Below are positions 7,420 through 15,489 of a stretch of 17,425 nucleotides of DNA, one piece after another. Source of the stretch: JBEKHI01 sp050012355 (GTDB taxonomy: Bacteria > Actinomycetota > Actinomycetes > Streptosporangiales > Streptosporangiaceae); NCBI GenBank assembly GCA_050012355.1, contig JBEKHI010000148.1:1-17425 (forward strand). Reading direction: 5' to 3'. The number at the start of each line of letters is the position of its first letter. Positions within the stretch are counted from its first letter, which is position 1. A program made the translations under genes and the position numbers. A model generated the notes under the pieces. The model did no database searches. It was not told where the DNA came from and saw only the letters and a program-made list of their open reading frames with translations.

Positions 7420-8714
7420 GCGAAACGACTGACGCTGTGCCTCCCACCGGGGGCGGCGAGGTAACACACCCGCCGTTCTGGAAAAAATTTCTGTTTGCGG
7501 TGATGGAAGGTAACGCGGTCACCGTCACGATTCTCGCCATTTTCACGGCGATGGTTATCGGCGGGTTGCTGACCGCGTTCACGAACAGCACTGTGCTGGA
7601 CGCGTGGGGTGACTTCTTCTCCGCGCCGTGGCATGCGATCAGCCTCGCCTGGGATACCGCGATCAGCGTCTACATTGAGCTGTTCGAGGGCTCGATCTTC
7701 AGCCCCCACACGGTTGCGCAGTTCTTCCAGCAGGCATCGGTGTCGACCGCAGTGCACAACGGATACCTTTCCGCCATCTTCACCCCGCTGTCCAACACGT
7801 GCCTGTATGCCGCGCCGCTGCTGCTCACTGGTCTCGCGGTCGCGCTGCCGTATCAGTCCGGTCTGTTCAACATCGGCGGCGAGAGCCAGTGGATCGGCGG
7901 CGCGATCGTCGCCACCTACCTCGGCTACGGGGTCAGCCTTCCGCCAGGCATCCACGTGATCGTGTGCGTGATCGGCGGGTTCGTCGGCGGCGCGGTTGTC
8001 GGCGGCGCGGTCGGCCTGCTCAAGGCGACGACGGGTGCGCACGAGGTGATCGTCACGATCATGCTCAACTACGTCATGGCTGACCTCCTGGCGTACCTGC
8101 TCTCCTTCCACTACCTGATGCAGGCGCCGGGCATCAACCCGGTATCCCCGTTCATCGCCAGGGACTCGTACCTGCCGCACCTGTTCGGCCCGTCGCTGTA
8201 CGTCAACGCCGGATTCCTGATCGCGCTCGCCGCCGTGGTCGCCGTGTGGTGGCTGCTGACCCGGACCACGACCGGCTTCGAGTTCCGCGCGATCGGGAAG
8301 AACCCGAACGCCGCCCGAGTGGCCGGCATCAACGTGGAACGCAACTGGGTGCTGGTGATGCTGCTGGCCGGCGGGCTGGCCGGGCTGGCCGCCGCCGCCG
8401 TCATCCAGGGCAACGACTTCCAGCTCACCGGCACGGCCTTCGGCACCTACGGGATCGACGCGATTACCGTCGCACTGCTTGGCCGCGGCAAGCCGAGTGG
8501 CGTGCTGCTCGCCGCACTGCTGTTCGGTGCGCTGTATGCCGGCGCCCCCGGCATGGAGTCCGTGACCGGGACGCCGGGATCCATCGTCGAGGTGCTGCAG
8601 GCGCTCATCGTGATGTTCGTCGCCGCACCGCCGCTCATCCGGGCCATATACCGGCTGCGGGCAACCCGCGCGGCCGGAATCGGCCAGGTGCTGTCGAGAG
8701 GATGGAACGCGTGA
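7416..8714 (+). CDS. Nucleoside ABC importer permease, subunit 1
   Basis: This 432-residue integral membrane protein of the BPD_transp_2 family (branched-chain amino acid/ribose/nucleoside permeases) is one half of the importer channel. After a polar N-terminus, residues of roughly 34-55 form the first membrane span. A long loop follows, then several hydrophobic segments. The motif LFNIGGESQWIGG (Asn152 onward) is the subunit's hallmark, and the FRAIGKNPNAARVAGI segment is the cytoplasmic coupling loop that contacts the ATPase. The ATG at 7416 overlaps the ATPase stop and is preceded by GGGGAAGGAACG. The gene's end overlaps the second permease gene. Confidence 0.93.
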
Positions 8715-10000
8715 GCGTTGTTACTGAACGCGAACTGCCGGTACTGCTGACCGAGCCTCCGGTGAGCTCGTTCCGGCGCTGGCTGGCACCGGTGGCGTTC
8801 CTGCTGTTCGGGCTCGTCGACATCCTGGTGCTCGGCGGATACTCCCACCACGGCGACGCCACGTTCGCGTTCTCAGCGGCGGGCGCCAAGGTGAGCGTGC
8901 CGAACCTGACGCTGCCCGCGCGCGTGACCTGCGACGTAGTCGGGGCGCTCACGCTGGTGCTGGCTTTCGTTCGAGCCTTCGTGCCGATGGGCGTGGTGCT
9001 ACGGCGGGTGGCGATGGGGCTGGTAACTTTCCTCTTCCTCGTGGCGCTGCTCTGCTGGACCGACGCCGGACTGGCCATCCCGTTCTACTTCACCGACCTG
9101 CTGCAGAGCACGCTGACCACATCGGTCCCGATCATGCTCGGTGCGCTGACCGGCGTCGTCTGCTCCCGGTCCGGGATCGTCAACATCGGCATCGAGGGGC
9201 AGTTGCTGCTCGGCGCCTTCATGGCGGCCATCGTGACTTCGGCAACGGGTTCGCTGTGGCTCGGGCTGGTATGCGGCGCACTGGCGGGCTGCTTGGTGGC
9301 GGCGCTGCTCGCGGTGTTCTCCATCGCCTACGGCGTCGATCAGGTGGTCCTCGGCGTCGTGCTGAATACGCTGATCCTGGGCCTCACCGACTACATGTTC
9401 GACGCGGTGCTGTCGCCAAATTCCAGCACGCTCAACTCGCCCAACACCTTCAGCGCGTTCAAGATCCCGCTGCTCGGCGACATCCCGATCATCGGGCCGG
9501 TGTTCTTCGACTCCACTATCTTCCTGTACCTGACCTATATCGCACTGGTCGCCGTCCAGGTCGGGCTGTTCTCTACCCGGTGGGGGCTGCGCACCCGGGC
9601 GATCGGCGAGCACCCGGTCGCGGCGGACACGGTCGGAATCCGGGTGCTGTCGCTGCGCTATCGTAACGTCATCGCCGTCGGGGTCCTTGCCGGGATCGGC
9701 GGGGCTTACCTGACCATCGGCTCGGTCGGGTCGTTCGGCGAGGACATGTCGTCCGGATTCGGGTATATCGCGCTGGCGGCGATGATCTTCGGACGGTACA
9801 ACCCGTTCGGCGCCATCTCCGCATCGCTGCTGTTCGGATTCTGCTTCTCGCTCGCGCAGATCATGGGGACGCTGAACACGCCGATCCAGTCCAACCTGCT
9901 GAACATGGTGCCGTACGTGGTCACCATCGTCGTGCTGGCCGGCCTGGTGGGGAAGGTGCGGGGGCCGCGTGCGGAGGGAGTTCCCTACGTCGGCGCGTGA
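8711..10000 (+). CDS. Nucleoside ABC importer permease, subunit 2
   Basis: This is the second BPD_transp_2 permease (429 residues), pairing with subunit 1 in the membrane. The hallmark motif GIVNIGIEGQLLLG includes Asn158, and TRAIGEHPVAADTVGI is the ATPase-coupling loop. The first third holds extra hydrophobic segments before the conserved core, normal for this subunit. The frame is open back to 8246 inside the upstream gene, but that part is a shadow. I prefer GTG 8711, which makes a GTGA overlap with the upstream stop and has GAGAGG at 8696-8701, 9 nt away. ATG 8702 is possible but would place that site against the start codon. It is the last gene of the operon and faces the convergent Endo H-like gene. 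Confidence 0.92.
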   Translation: MSVVTERELPVLLTEPPVSSFRRWLAPVAFLLFGLVDILVLGGYSHHGDATFAFSAAGAKVSVPNLTLPARVTCDVVGALTLVLAFVRAFVPMGVVLRRVAMGLVTFLFLVALLCWTDAGLAIPFYFTDLLQSTLTTSVPIMLGALTGVVCSRSGIVNIGIEGQLLLGAFMAAIVTSATGSLWLGLVCGALAGCLVAALLAVFSIAYGVDQVVLGVVLNTLILGLTDYMFDAVLSPNSSTLNSPNTFSAFKIPLLGDIPIIGPVFFDSTIFLYLTYIALVAVQVGLFSTRWGLRTRAIGEHPVAADTVGIRVLSLRYRNVIAVGVLAGIGGAYLTIGSVGSFGEDMSSGFGYIALAAMIFGRYNPFGAISASLLFGFCFSLAQIMGTLNTPIQSNLLNMVPYVVTIVVLAGLVGKVRGPRAEGVPYVGA

Positions 10001-10035
10001 TGGTGCCCGCGGCCCCGGGAGGGTGCCTGACGACC

Positions 10036-10087
10036 CCATCGATGTCCCATCGCTAGCGTGATAGCGCCAGCGGTGGGACATCCATGG
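10036..10087 (+). repeat. Palindromic dispersed repeat family B, copy 2 (also hairpin between convergent genes)
   Basis: 10048-10087 matches the reverse complement of 2972-3011 at 33 of 40 positions. The arms 10041-10056 and 10067-10082 form a 16-position hairpin with 14 Watson-Crick pairs, one G-U and one mismatch around a 10-nt loop. It sits between the converging importer operon and the Endo H-like gene, where a two-way terminator would be expected. Its kinship to the copy upstream of add suggests a mobile palindrome that may have been adopted as a terminator. Confidence 0.75.
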
Positions 10088-10135
10088 CAGCCGGTGCCGC
10101 GATCACAGCGGCGCCATGCGATTGACCCGCCGGCT

Positions 10136-11056
10136 TTAGCCCGTGTAGACGGTGTCGCTGCCGTACAGCGACGCGGTGAACGACGACAGGTACGCACTGA
10201 CGTCGGTGTCGGGGAGGTTGTAGGTGTTGAAGGCACCGTAGCCGCCGGCCACGGTCTCTTCCGCCAGGCTCGTGGCAGTCGACGCCGCGGTGTTCTGGAT
10301 GTCGATCGCTGCGGGGGCCAGCTGCGCTGCCGTCAGGCCGGGCACGTCTGGCACCTCCCAGGTGCCGTAGTAGGGGTTCCAGCTGTAGTTGAGCAGGTCG
10401 CCGACGACGATGCCGTCGTAGGACAGGGTGGTCGAGGAGGGCCCGATGAAGTACAGCGAGATGATGCTGTCCGGCAGGTCATCCCGCAGCGCTTGGACCA
10501 GGTAGGGGAACGACCACGCGTTCGGCTGTCCCGTGTCGTTCGTACCGTAGTCGGCGTACTCGTCGTCGAAGTCGATGCCGTCCAGGCCGTAGGTGGTCAC
10601 GGCGTCGGCCAGCTGCTCCGCGAACGCGGCCGCGCTCGCCTGGTCCGGGAAATTCGCGAAGCCGGCGCCCTCGTGGTTGCCGAGGATTGACAGCAGGACG
10701 TTGATCCCCTGGGCCTGGAGCGGCGCGATCTGCGTCGCGGCGTTGTCCAGGACCGCCTGCACTTCCGGGTTGAAGTACAGCTCGGCGCTCGTGCCGTTGT
10801 AGTTGATGTTCGCGGCGAAGATGATGCCGATGTCAAACACGTTGGCGCCGTTGGAGGCCAGCACGTAGTCGCCAACGCTGGTGATGCTGTAGTCATTGAC
10901 CTCGACGTAGGCGGTCGTGACCGGATCGGAGTTCGTGGCCGCGGCGGCCGGGGTGGCCATTCCGCCAGTTGCCGCTACCGAGGCCGCGCCGACGGCAGCG
11001 GCGGCGAGCCCCGCGTTACGCAGCAGTGCGCGACGGGAAATCTTCGGACTGTTCAT
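10136..11056 (-). CDS. Endo H-like endo-beta-N-acetylglucosaminidase (GH18), Tat-exported
   Basis: This secreted enzyme is expected to cut the GlcNAc-beta-1,4-GlcNAc core of high-mannose and hybrid N-glycans. The 306-residue protein closely resembles, from memory, the Streptomyces plicatus Endo H layout: AYVEVNDYS (49-57), IIFAANINYNG (78-88), LLSILGNHEGAGFANFP (121-137), WNPYYGTWEVP and an LYGS ending. The GH18 motif DGIDFDDE runs 159-166: Glu166 is the catalytic acid, and Asp164 positions the substrate acetamido group. Residues 7-9 are Ser-Arg-Arg, followed by a hydrophobic stretch ending in ATPAAAA near 34-40, a Tat signal. GAGGAG precedes the ATG by about 7 nt. It is divergent from a GH92 mannosidase, which would act on the released glycans. 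Confidence 0.93.
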   Translation of the reverse strand: MNSPKISRRALLRNAGLAAAAVGAASVAATGGMATPAAAATNSDPVTTAYVEVNDYSITSVGDYVLASNGANVFDIGIIFAANINYNGTSAELYFNPEVQAVLDNAATQIAPLQAQGINVLLSILGNHEGAGFANFPDQASAAAFAEQLADAVTTYGLDGIDFDDEYADYGTNDTGQPNAWSFPYLVQALRDDLPDSIISLYFIGPSSTTLSYDGIVVGDLLNYSWNPYYGTWEVPDVPGLTAAQLAPAAIDIQNTAASTATSLAEETVAGGYGAFNTYNLPDTDVSAYLSSFTASLYGSDTVYTG

Positions 11057-11423
11057 CGCTAATCTCCTCGCAATTCATGCCGCTGTTCCAGCAGGCAGAG
11101 AACGCTGCGGGCGGAAATTATCGCCCGTCGTTTCATAAGTCAACGTGTGCACGGAGAGACGGACGAGACTACTGATTCCGCTGATGGCTGGTGGGCTGAT
11201 TTACGCCAGTTAGACGATTCGACGCTGGAACGTATCGGTGCAGGCCTGAGCGTTTCGCGAGCTTCGGCCGCCACGAAATGTAGCTTTCCGCGCGATTTCC
11301 TCTTGTTCTTGGATTCTTTTTGTGATTTGAATCTCATTGACAACGATGTCGGCCGGGTGGAAGTGCAGTCCTCTTCGGGGGGCGCTGTAACTCCCAGGCA
11401 CGTGGCTCCGAAAGGCGACAACA
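11057..11423. other. Divergent intergenic region between Endo H-like and GH92 genes
   Basis: These 367 bp separate two outward-reading secreted glycosidase genes. The left third carries the Endo H-like promoter. Positions 11280-11340 are markedly AT-richer than the surroundings, with a T-run and TTGACA at 11337-11342, but no matching -10 toward GH92 was found. A plus-strand frame (11147-11464) is open across it. It has no recognised domain, overlaps the GH92 start and lacks a ribosome binding site, so I leave it uncalled. Shared regulation of both genes from here is likely but not shown. Confidence 0.5.
11115..11143 (-). promoter_or_regulatory. Promoter of the Endo H-like gene
   Basis: On the minus strand TTGACT (11143 to 11138) and TAATTT (11120 to 11115) are separated by exactly 17 nt, a good vegetative-type promoter. 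Transcription would begin near 11108, giving a leader of about 50 nt containing the GAGGAG ribosome binding site. Confidence 0.6.
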
Positions 11424-14400
11424 ATGGCCCCTACTCACCATCGTCATCTTCTGCGCAGACTTAACCGGCGGCGGCTGGCCGTCCCGGGCATCGTCGCGGC
11501 GGCCGCCCTCGCCGCCCTGATCGTCATTCCGGCACCGTCCGCGGGCGCGGCCCAGCTGGCCCTGCCTCGGCAGGCGGCCGACTTCGTGACCGACCCCGCG
11601 TCGCTCGTAAATCCCTTCATCGGCACCACGAACAGCGAGGACGACTTCCCGGGTGCCGACGTGCCGTTCGGCATGGTGCAGTGGAGTCCCGACACGCCGT
11701 CGCGCCCGGACGGCGGCGGTTACGAATACGACGACTCCTCGATCACCGGGTTCAGCCTTGACCACCTGTCTGGGCCGGGCTGCGGCGCCGAGGGCGACGT
11801 CCCGGTGCTGCCGACCGTGGGAGCCATTGATACGTCGGCCACCGATTCGTTCTCGCACTCCAACGAGTCGGCGGAAGCCGGTGAGTACCAGGTCGCCCTG
11901 GATAACGGCGTCACCGCGGCGCTAACCGCCACGACCAGGACCGGGATGGCGGACTTCACCTTCCCGTCCAGCACCGAGGCCAACCTGATCTTCAACCTGG
12001 ACGGCAGCCAGAACGGGGACTCGGCGACCAGCTTCACCGTGATCAGCGACACCGAGGTCCAGGGCTCCGCTACGTCAGGCGACTTCTGCGGCGCGGGCAA
12101 CACCTACACGCTGTACTTCGACATGCAGTTCAGCCAGCCGTTCACCACCAGCGGCACGTTCAGCGGATCAACGCTGCATGCCGGCGTCCGGCACCTTTCG
12201 CTGAAGCAGCCGGCGTCGGCCAAGGCGAAGCCCGCCACCGTGCCCGCCAGCAAGACGGAGAAGCCCGATCACCCCGTCTACCACGGAGCGCTGCCTAAGA
12301 ACGCATCCGCCGCGGCCGCGCCCACCGGCCCCGCCGGCACCTACCTGACCTTCAACACCACCAGCGACCAGACCGTCCTCGCTAAGGTCGGCGTGTCGTA
12401 CGTGTCGACGGCCAATGCCCAGGCCAACCTGACCGCGGAGAACGCTGGCTGGAACTTCTCCGCTACCGAGAGCGCCGCCCAGTCATCCTGGAACGCGCTC
12501 CTCGACAAGGTCCAGATCGCCGGCGGCACGACGGCCGAGCAGACGACTTTCTACACTGCCCTCTACCACTCGCTGCTACATCCCAACGTGTTCAGCGACG
12601 ACAACGGCCAGTACATGGGCGTGGATGGGCAGGTGCACACCGTCGATTCCGGCCATTCGGCCTTCTACACGAACTTCTCTGGCTGGGACATCTATCGCAC
12701 GCAGGCGCAGCTCGAGGCGCTCGTCGATCCGTCGGTGGCGAGCGACACAGCAGAGTCGATGGTCGACGACTACGCACAGGACGGCATGCTGCCCAAGTGG
12801 ATGGAGGACAACGGCGAGACCTACGTCATGGTCGGTGACCCGGCGGATTCCATCATCTCCGACTATTACGCGTTCGGCGCGACCAACTTCAACACCTCCA
12901 CAGCGCTGAGCGACATGATCGCCGAGGCGACCAACACCAACAACATCCGGCCGGGCCTGAACTACCTGTCGACGCCGGGTTACCTGCCAGCGGATGGCAG
13001 TTACGGCTGCTGCAACTTCTACGGCCCGGTCTCGACCACCCTCGAATACGACACCGCCGACTTCGCGCTCTCCGCGTTCGCCGGCGCCCTGGGAGATACC
13101 ACCGACCAGGCGACGTTCGCCGACCGCGCGCAGGACTGGCGAAACGTCCTGGACCCGGACAGCGGATTCGACCAGCCCCGCGACGCCAACGGCACCTGGC
13201 CGACCGGCTTCGACCCGACCAGCGACACCGACTTCGTGGAAGCCGACTCGTGGATCTACACCGGGATGGTCCCGTTCGACCTGGCTGGCCTGGCCAGTGC
13301 CAAGGGCGGTGATGCCGCGATGAACGCCTACCTGGGCACCCTGTTGCGCAGCTTCACCGGCGCCGACGGCTACGCCTGGATGGGCAACGAGCCCAGCATC
13401 GAACTGCCCTGGGAGTACGACTACACCGGCGAGCCGTACCAGACTCAGGAAACGGTACGCGAGATCCAGGACCAGCTCTGGAGCGACACCCCGGGCGGCC
13501 TGGGCGACGGCAACGACGACCTCGGCGCGATGAGCGCTTGGTACGTCTGGTCGGCACTCGGCATGTACCCGATGACGCCCGGTACGGCGACGCTGGCGCT
13601 AGGGTCTCCGGTGTTCACCACCGCACAGATCACGCTCCCGTCCGGTAACACGCTCACCATCGACGGCAACGGCGCCGCCGATGACGCTCCGTACGTGCAG
13701 TCCGCGACCTGGAACGGGTCGGCGTGGAACGACGCCTATGCCCCGACGTCCGCAATCACCAGCGGCGGCACGCTGAGCTACACGCTCGGCACGTCACCGA
13801 ACGAGACCTGGGCGTCGTCCACGTCGGAAGCCCCGCCGTCCTACAGCGGCAACACCGTCGCGCCGCCGTCGCCGCAAACCGGTCCCGTCGTCTCTAGTGT
13901 CTCGTCCGGCCTGTGCCTGGACGACAGCCAGAGCTCGACCACGGACGGGAACCCGGTCGACATCTGGGACTGCAACGCCACCGACGCCCAGAGCTGGACG
14001 ATCGCGCAAGACGGGACGATCCGGGTACTCGGCAAGTGCCTGGACGCCTGGCAAAGCGGCACGACCAATGGCACGGTGATCGACCTGTACGAGTGCAACG
14101 GCACCGGCGCCCAGCAGTGGTCGCAAGGAACCAACGGCTCGCTGGTCAACCCCGAGTCGGGGCTGTGCCTCGACGATCCCAACGCCACGACCACCGAGGG
14201 CACCCAGCTGCAGCTCTACACCTGCAACGGCACGGGCGCTCAGGACTGGACGCTGCCCGCGGCTACGGCGGTCACGGGTGCCATCGACGCCAGCGTGGGC
14301 TCTGGCCTTTGCCTGGACGACCGGTCCGCCAGCACGACCAACGGCAACGCCATCCAGATCTACACCTGCAACTCCACGGCGGCGCAGAACTGGACGATCG

Positions 14401-14657
14401 AGCCGGACGGCACCATCCGGGTCCTCGGCAGCTGCATGGATACCGGCGCGGGAACAACGAACGGCACGCTCATCCAGCTCTGGTCCTGTAATGGCACCGG
14501 GAGCCAGCAATGGCGGGCCACCACATCCGGACAGCTGATCAACCCGCAATCCGGGCTGTGCCTGGACGACCCCTCGTCCTCGACGACGGCGGGCACCCAG
14601 GTCCAGCTGTGGGGCTGCGACAACACGGCGGCGCAGGACTGGAAGCTGCCGAGCTGA
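11424..14657 (+). CDS. GH92 alpha-mannosidase with two C-terminal ricin-B/CBM13 lectin domains, secreted
   Basis: GH92 enzymes are calcium-dependent exo-alpha-mannosidases that trim mannose from N-glycans. The 1077-residue protein has a Sec signal (basic 7-18, hydrophobic 19-36, cleavage near Ala40-Ala43). The catalytic module begins with LVNPFIGT (61-68), DFPGADVPFGMVQWSPD (74-90) and continues through WDIYRTQ (422 on), FVEADSWIYTGMVPFD (Glu606 lies where the family's general acid is expected), GNEPSIELPW (about 654) and GNDDLGAMSAWYVWSALG (Asp698-Asp699 in the catalytic-base motif). About residues 823-1077 are two beta-trefoils, each with three repeats carrying GLCLDD-type starts and QxW motifs (six in all), which bind galactose- or mannose-type sugars. 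Residues 260-306 are a Lys/Pro/Ala-rich insert in the N-terminal beta-domain. The ribosome binding site (AAAGG) is weak. Linkage specificity is not decided. Confidence 0.93.
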   Translation: MAPTHHRHLLRRLNRRRLAVPGIVAAAALAALIVIPAPSAGAAQLALPRQAADFVTDPASLVNPFIGTTNSEDDFPGADVPFGMVQWSPDTPSRPDGGGYEYDDSSITGFSLDHLSGPGCGAEGDVPVLPTVGAIDTSATDSFSHSNESAEAGEYQVALDNGVTAALTATTRTGMADFTFPSSTEANLIFNLDGSQNGDSATSFTVISDTEVQGSATSGDFCGAGNTYTLYFDMQFSQPFTTSGTFSGSTLHAGVRHLSLKQPASAKAKPATVPASKTEKPDHPVYHGALPKNASAAAAPTGPAGTYLTFNTTSDQTVLAKVGVSYVSTANAQANLTAENAGWNFSATESAAQSSWNALLDKVQIAGGTTAEQTTFYTALYHSLLHPNVFSDDNGQYMGVDGQVHTVDSGHSAFYTNFSGWDIYRTQAQLEALVDPSVASDTAESMVDDYAQDGMLPKWMEDNGETYVMVGDPADSIISDYYAFGATNFNTSTALSDMIAEATNTNNIRPGLNYLSTPGYLPADGSYGCCNFYGPVSTTLEYDTADFALSAFAGALGDTTDQATFADRAQDWRNVLDPDSGFDQPRDANGTWPTGFDPTSDTDFVEADSWIYTGMVPFDLAGLASAKGGDAAMNAYLGTLLRSFTGADGYAWMGNEPSIELPWEYDYTGEPYQTQETVREIQDQLWSDTPGGLGDGNDDLGAMSAWYVWSALGMYPMTPGTATLALGSPVFTTAQITLPSGNTLTIDGNGAADDAPYVQSATWNGSAWNDAYAPTSAITSGGTLSYTLGTSPNETWASSTSEAPPSYSGNTVAPPSPQTGPVVSSVSSGLCLDDSQSSTTDGNPVDIWDCNATDAQSWTIAQDGTIRVLGKCLDAWQSGTTNGTVIDLYECNGTGAQQWSQGTNGSLVNPESGLCLDDPNATTTEGTQLQLYTCNGTGAQDWTLPAATAVTGAIDASVGSGLCLDDRSASTTNGNAIQIYTCNSTAAQNWTIEPDGTIRVLGSCMDTGAGTTNGTLIQLWSCNGTGSQQWRATTSGQLINPQSGLCLDDPSSSTTAGTQVQLWGCDNTAAQDWKLPS

Positions 14658-14674
14658 GCACCGCCTGAATTCGC

Positions 14675-14708
14675 GTCTGTCCGGCGTCCCACCGGACGCC
14701 GGACAGAC
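14675..14708 (+). terminator. Strong hairpin terminator after the GH92 gene
   Basis: The arms 14675-14689 and 14694-14708 are perfectly complementary over 15 bp around a CACC loop, starting 17 bp after the GH92 stop. No U-run follows, as is common in high-GC actinomycetes. It separates the mannosidase from the exporter genes. Confidence 0.8.
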
Positions 14709-14808
14709 CTCCATACGACTTGAGGTGTAACCCGTACATCCGGAAGTCGCATGCCCAGGTGGCCAGAATGGATGCTTGCGGCTCTCCCGCGACAACGCCC
14801 GCGCTTCC

Positions 14809-14820
14809 TAGCGTGGACAC
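14809..14820 (+). promoter_or_regulatory. Leaderless-type -10 box before the exporter ATPase
   Basis: TAGCGT (14809-14814) ends 6 nt before the ATG at 14821, so the transcript would begin at the start codon. No Shine-Dalgarno sequence is present and no convincing -35 hexamer is seen, a common situation in actinomycetes. Confidence 0.45.
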
Positions 14821-15489
14821 ATGATCGAAGCACATGACTTGACCAAACGCTACGGCGGCAAGCTCGCCGTAGCTGGCTTGACGTTCACCGTCCAACCTGG
14901 GGTGGTCACTGGTTTTCTTGGCCCAAACGGCGCGGGGAAATCCACCACGATCCGGATGATCCTCGGGTTGGATAAGCCGACGGCGGGCACCGTCACGGTC
15001 AACGGCCACCACTTCGCCGGGCAGGCGGCACCGCTGCGAGAGGCGGGGGCACTGCTGGAGGCCAAGGCCGTGCATCCTGGCCGCACCGCCCGCAACCACC
15101 TGCTCGCGCTCGCCGCGACGACGGGTATCTCGCGGCGGCGGGTAGACGAGGTGGTGGATCTCGTCGGGCTCAGCGAGGTGGCGGACAAGCGGGCCGGGGG
15201 TTTCTCGCTCGGCATGGGCCAGCGGCTAGGCATCGCGGCGGCGTTGCTGCGGTCACCGCAGGCTACCCAACTGCGTGATCTGCTCGGCGGGCCCGGGGTC
15301 AGCGTCACCTCGGTCGAGACGGGGGTGCTGGACATTGATGGCGCGGACAGCGAGGAGGTGGGCCGGATCGCGCATGATCGCGGCATCGTGATCTATGAGC
15401 TAACGCCACGAACCACCACGTTGGAAGACGCGTTCCTGGAACTGACCCGCGATGACGTCGAGTACCGCGCGGACGCGAGGAGCCAGTGA
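14821..15489 (+). CDS. ABC exporter ATPase with internal deletion (Walker B and H-loop missing)
   Basis: This reads as an ABC-2-type exporter ATPase, of the kind paired with drug or bacitracin-type permeases, but it is only 222 residues where relatives have about 300. It has the A-loop region LTKRYGG, Walker A GPNGAGKST (34-42), the family Q-loop region GALLEAKAVHPGRTA (76-90) and the signature FSLGMGQRLGIAAALL (128-143). The expected Walker B (hydrophobic-DEP), D-loop and H-loop should follow. Instead RSPQ (144-147) joins directly to ATQLRDLLGGPGVSVTS, which belongs to the accessory C-terminal domain. About 85-90 residues are missing with the frame kept. The catalytic Glu is absent, so hydrolysis is unlikely. 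The C-terminus (LEDAFLELT) is normal. Its stop overlaps the permease ATG by one base, and GAGGAG inside it serves the next gene. Confidence 0.85.
   Translation: MIEAHDLTKRYGGKLAVAGLTFTVQPGVVTGFLGPNGAGKSTTIRMILGLDKPTAGTVTVNGHHFAGQAAPLREAGALLEAKAVHPGRTARNHLLALAATTGISRRRVDEVVDLVGLSEVADKRAGGFSLGMGQRLGIAAALLRSPQATQLRDLLGGPGVSVTSVETGVLDIDGADSEEVGRIAHDRGIVIYELTPRTTTLEDAFLELTRDDVEYRADARSQ

Noticed and set aside
8246..8710. Upstream extension of permease 2 into permease 1
   Set aside because: The sequence is Arg-rich and out of phase with permease 1 coding. The GTGA overlap at 8711 with a GAGAGG site is the natural start.
8999..10081. Minus-strand 360-codon frame opposite permease 2
   Set aside because: It has a highly charged Arg/Asp/Gln-rich composition and lies antisense to a clear membrane protein gene.
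10058..10690. Plus-strand frame opposite the Endo H-like gene
   Set aside because: It is a Val/Gly/Arg-rich shadow of the real minus-strand gene.
11147..11464. 105-codon plus-strand frame between the Endo H-like and GH92 genes
   Set aside because: The first 40 residues look faintly coding, but there is no ribosome binding site or known domain, it overlaps the GH92 start, and it crosses the AT-rich regulatory patch.
14539..15386. Minus-strand frames opposite the exporter ATPase
   Set aside because: They are shadow frames; the sense strand carries Walker A and the ABC signature in phase.
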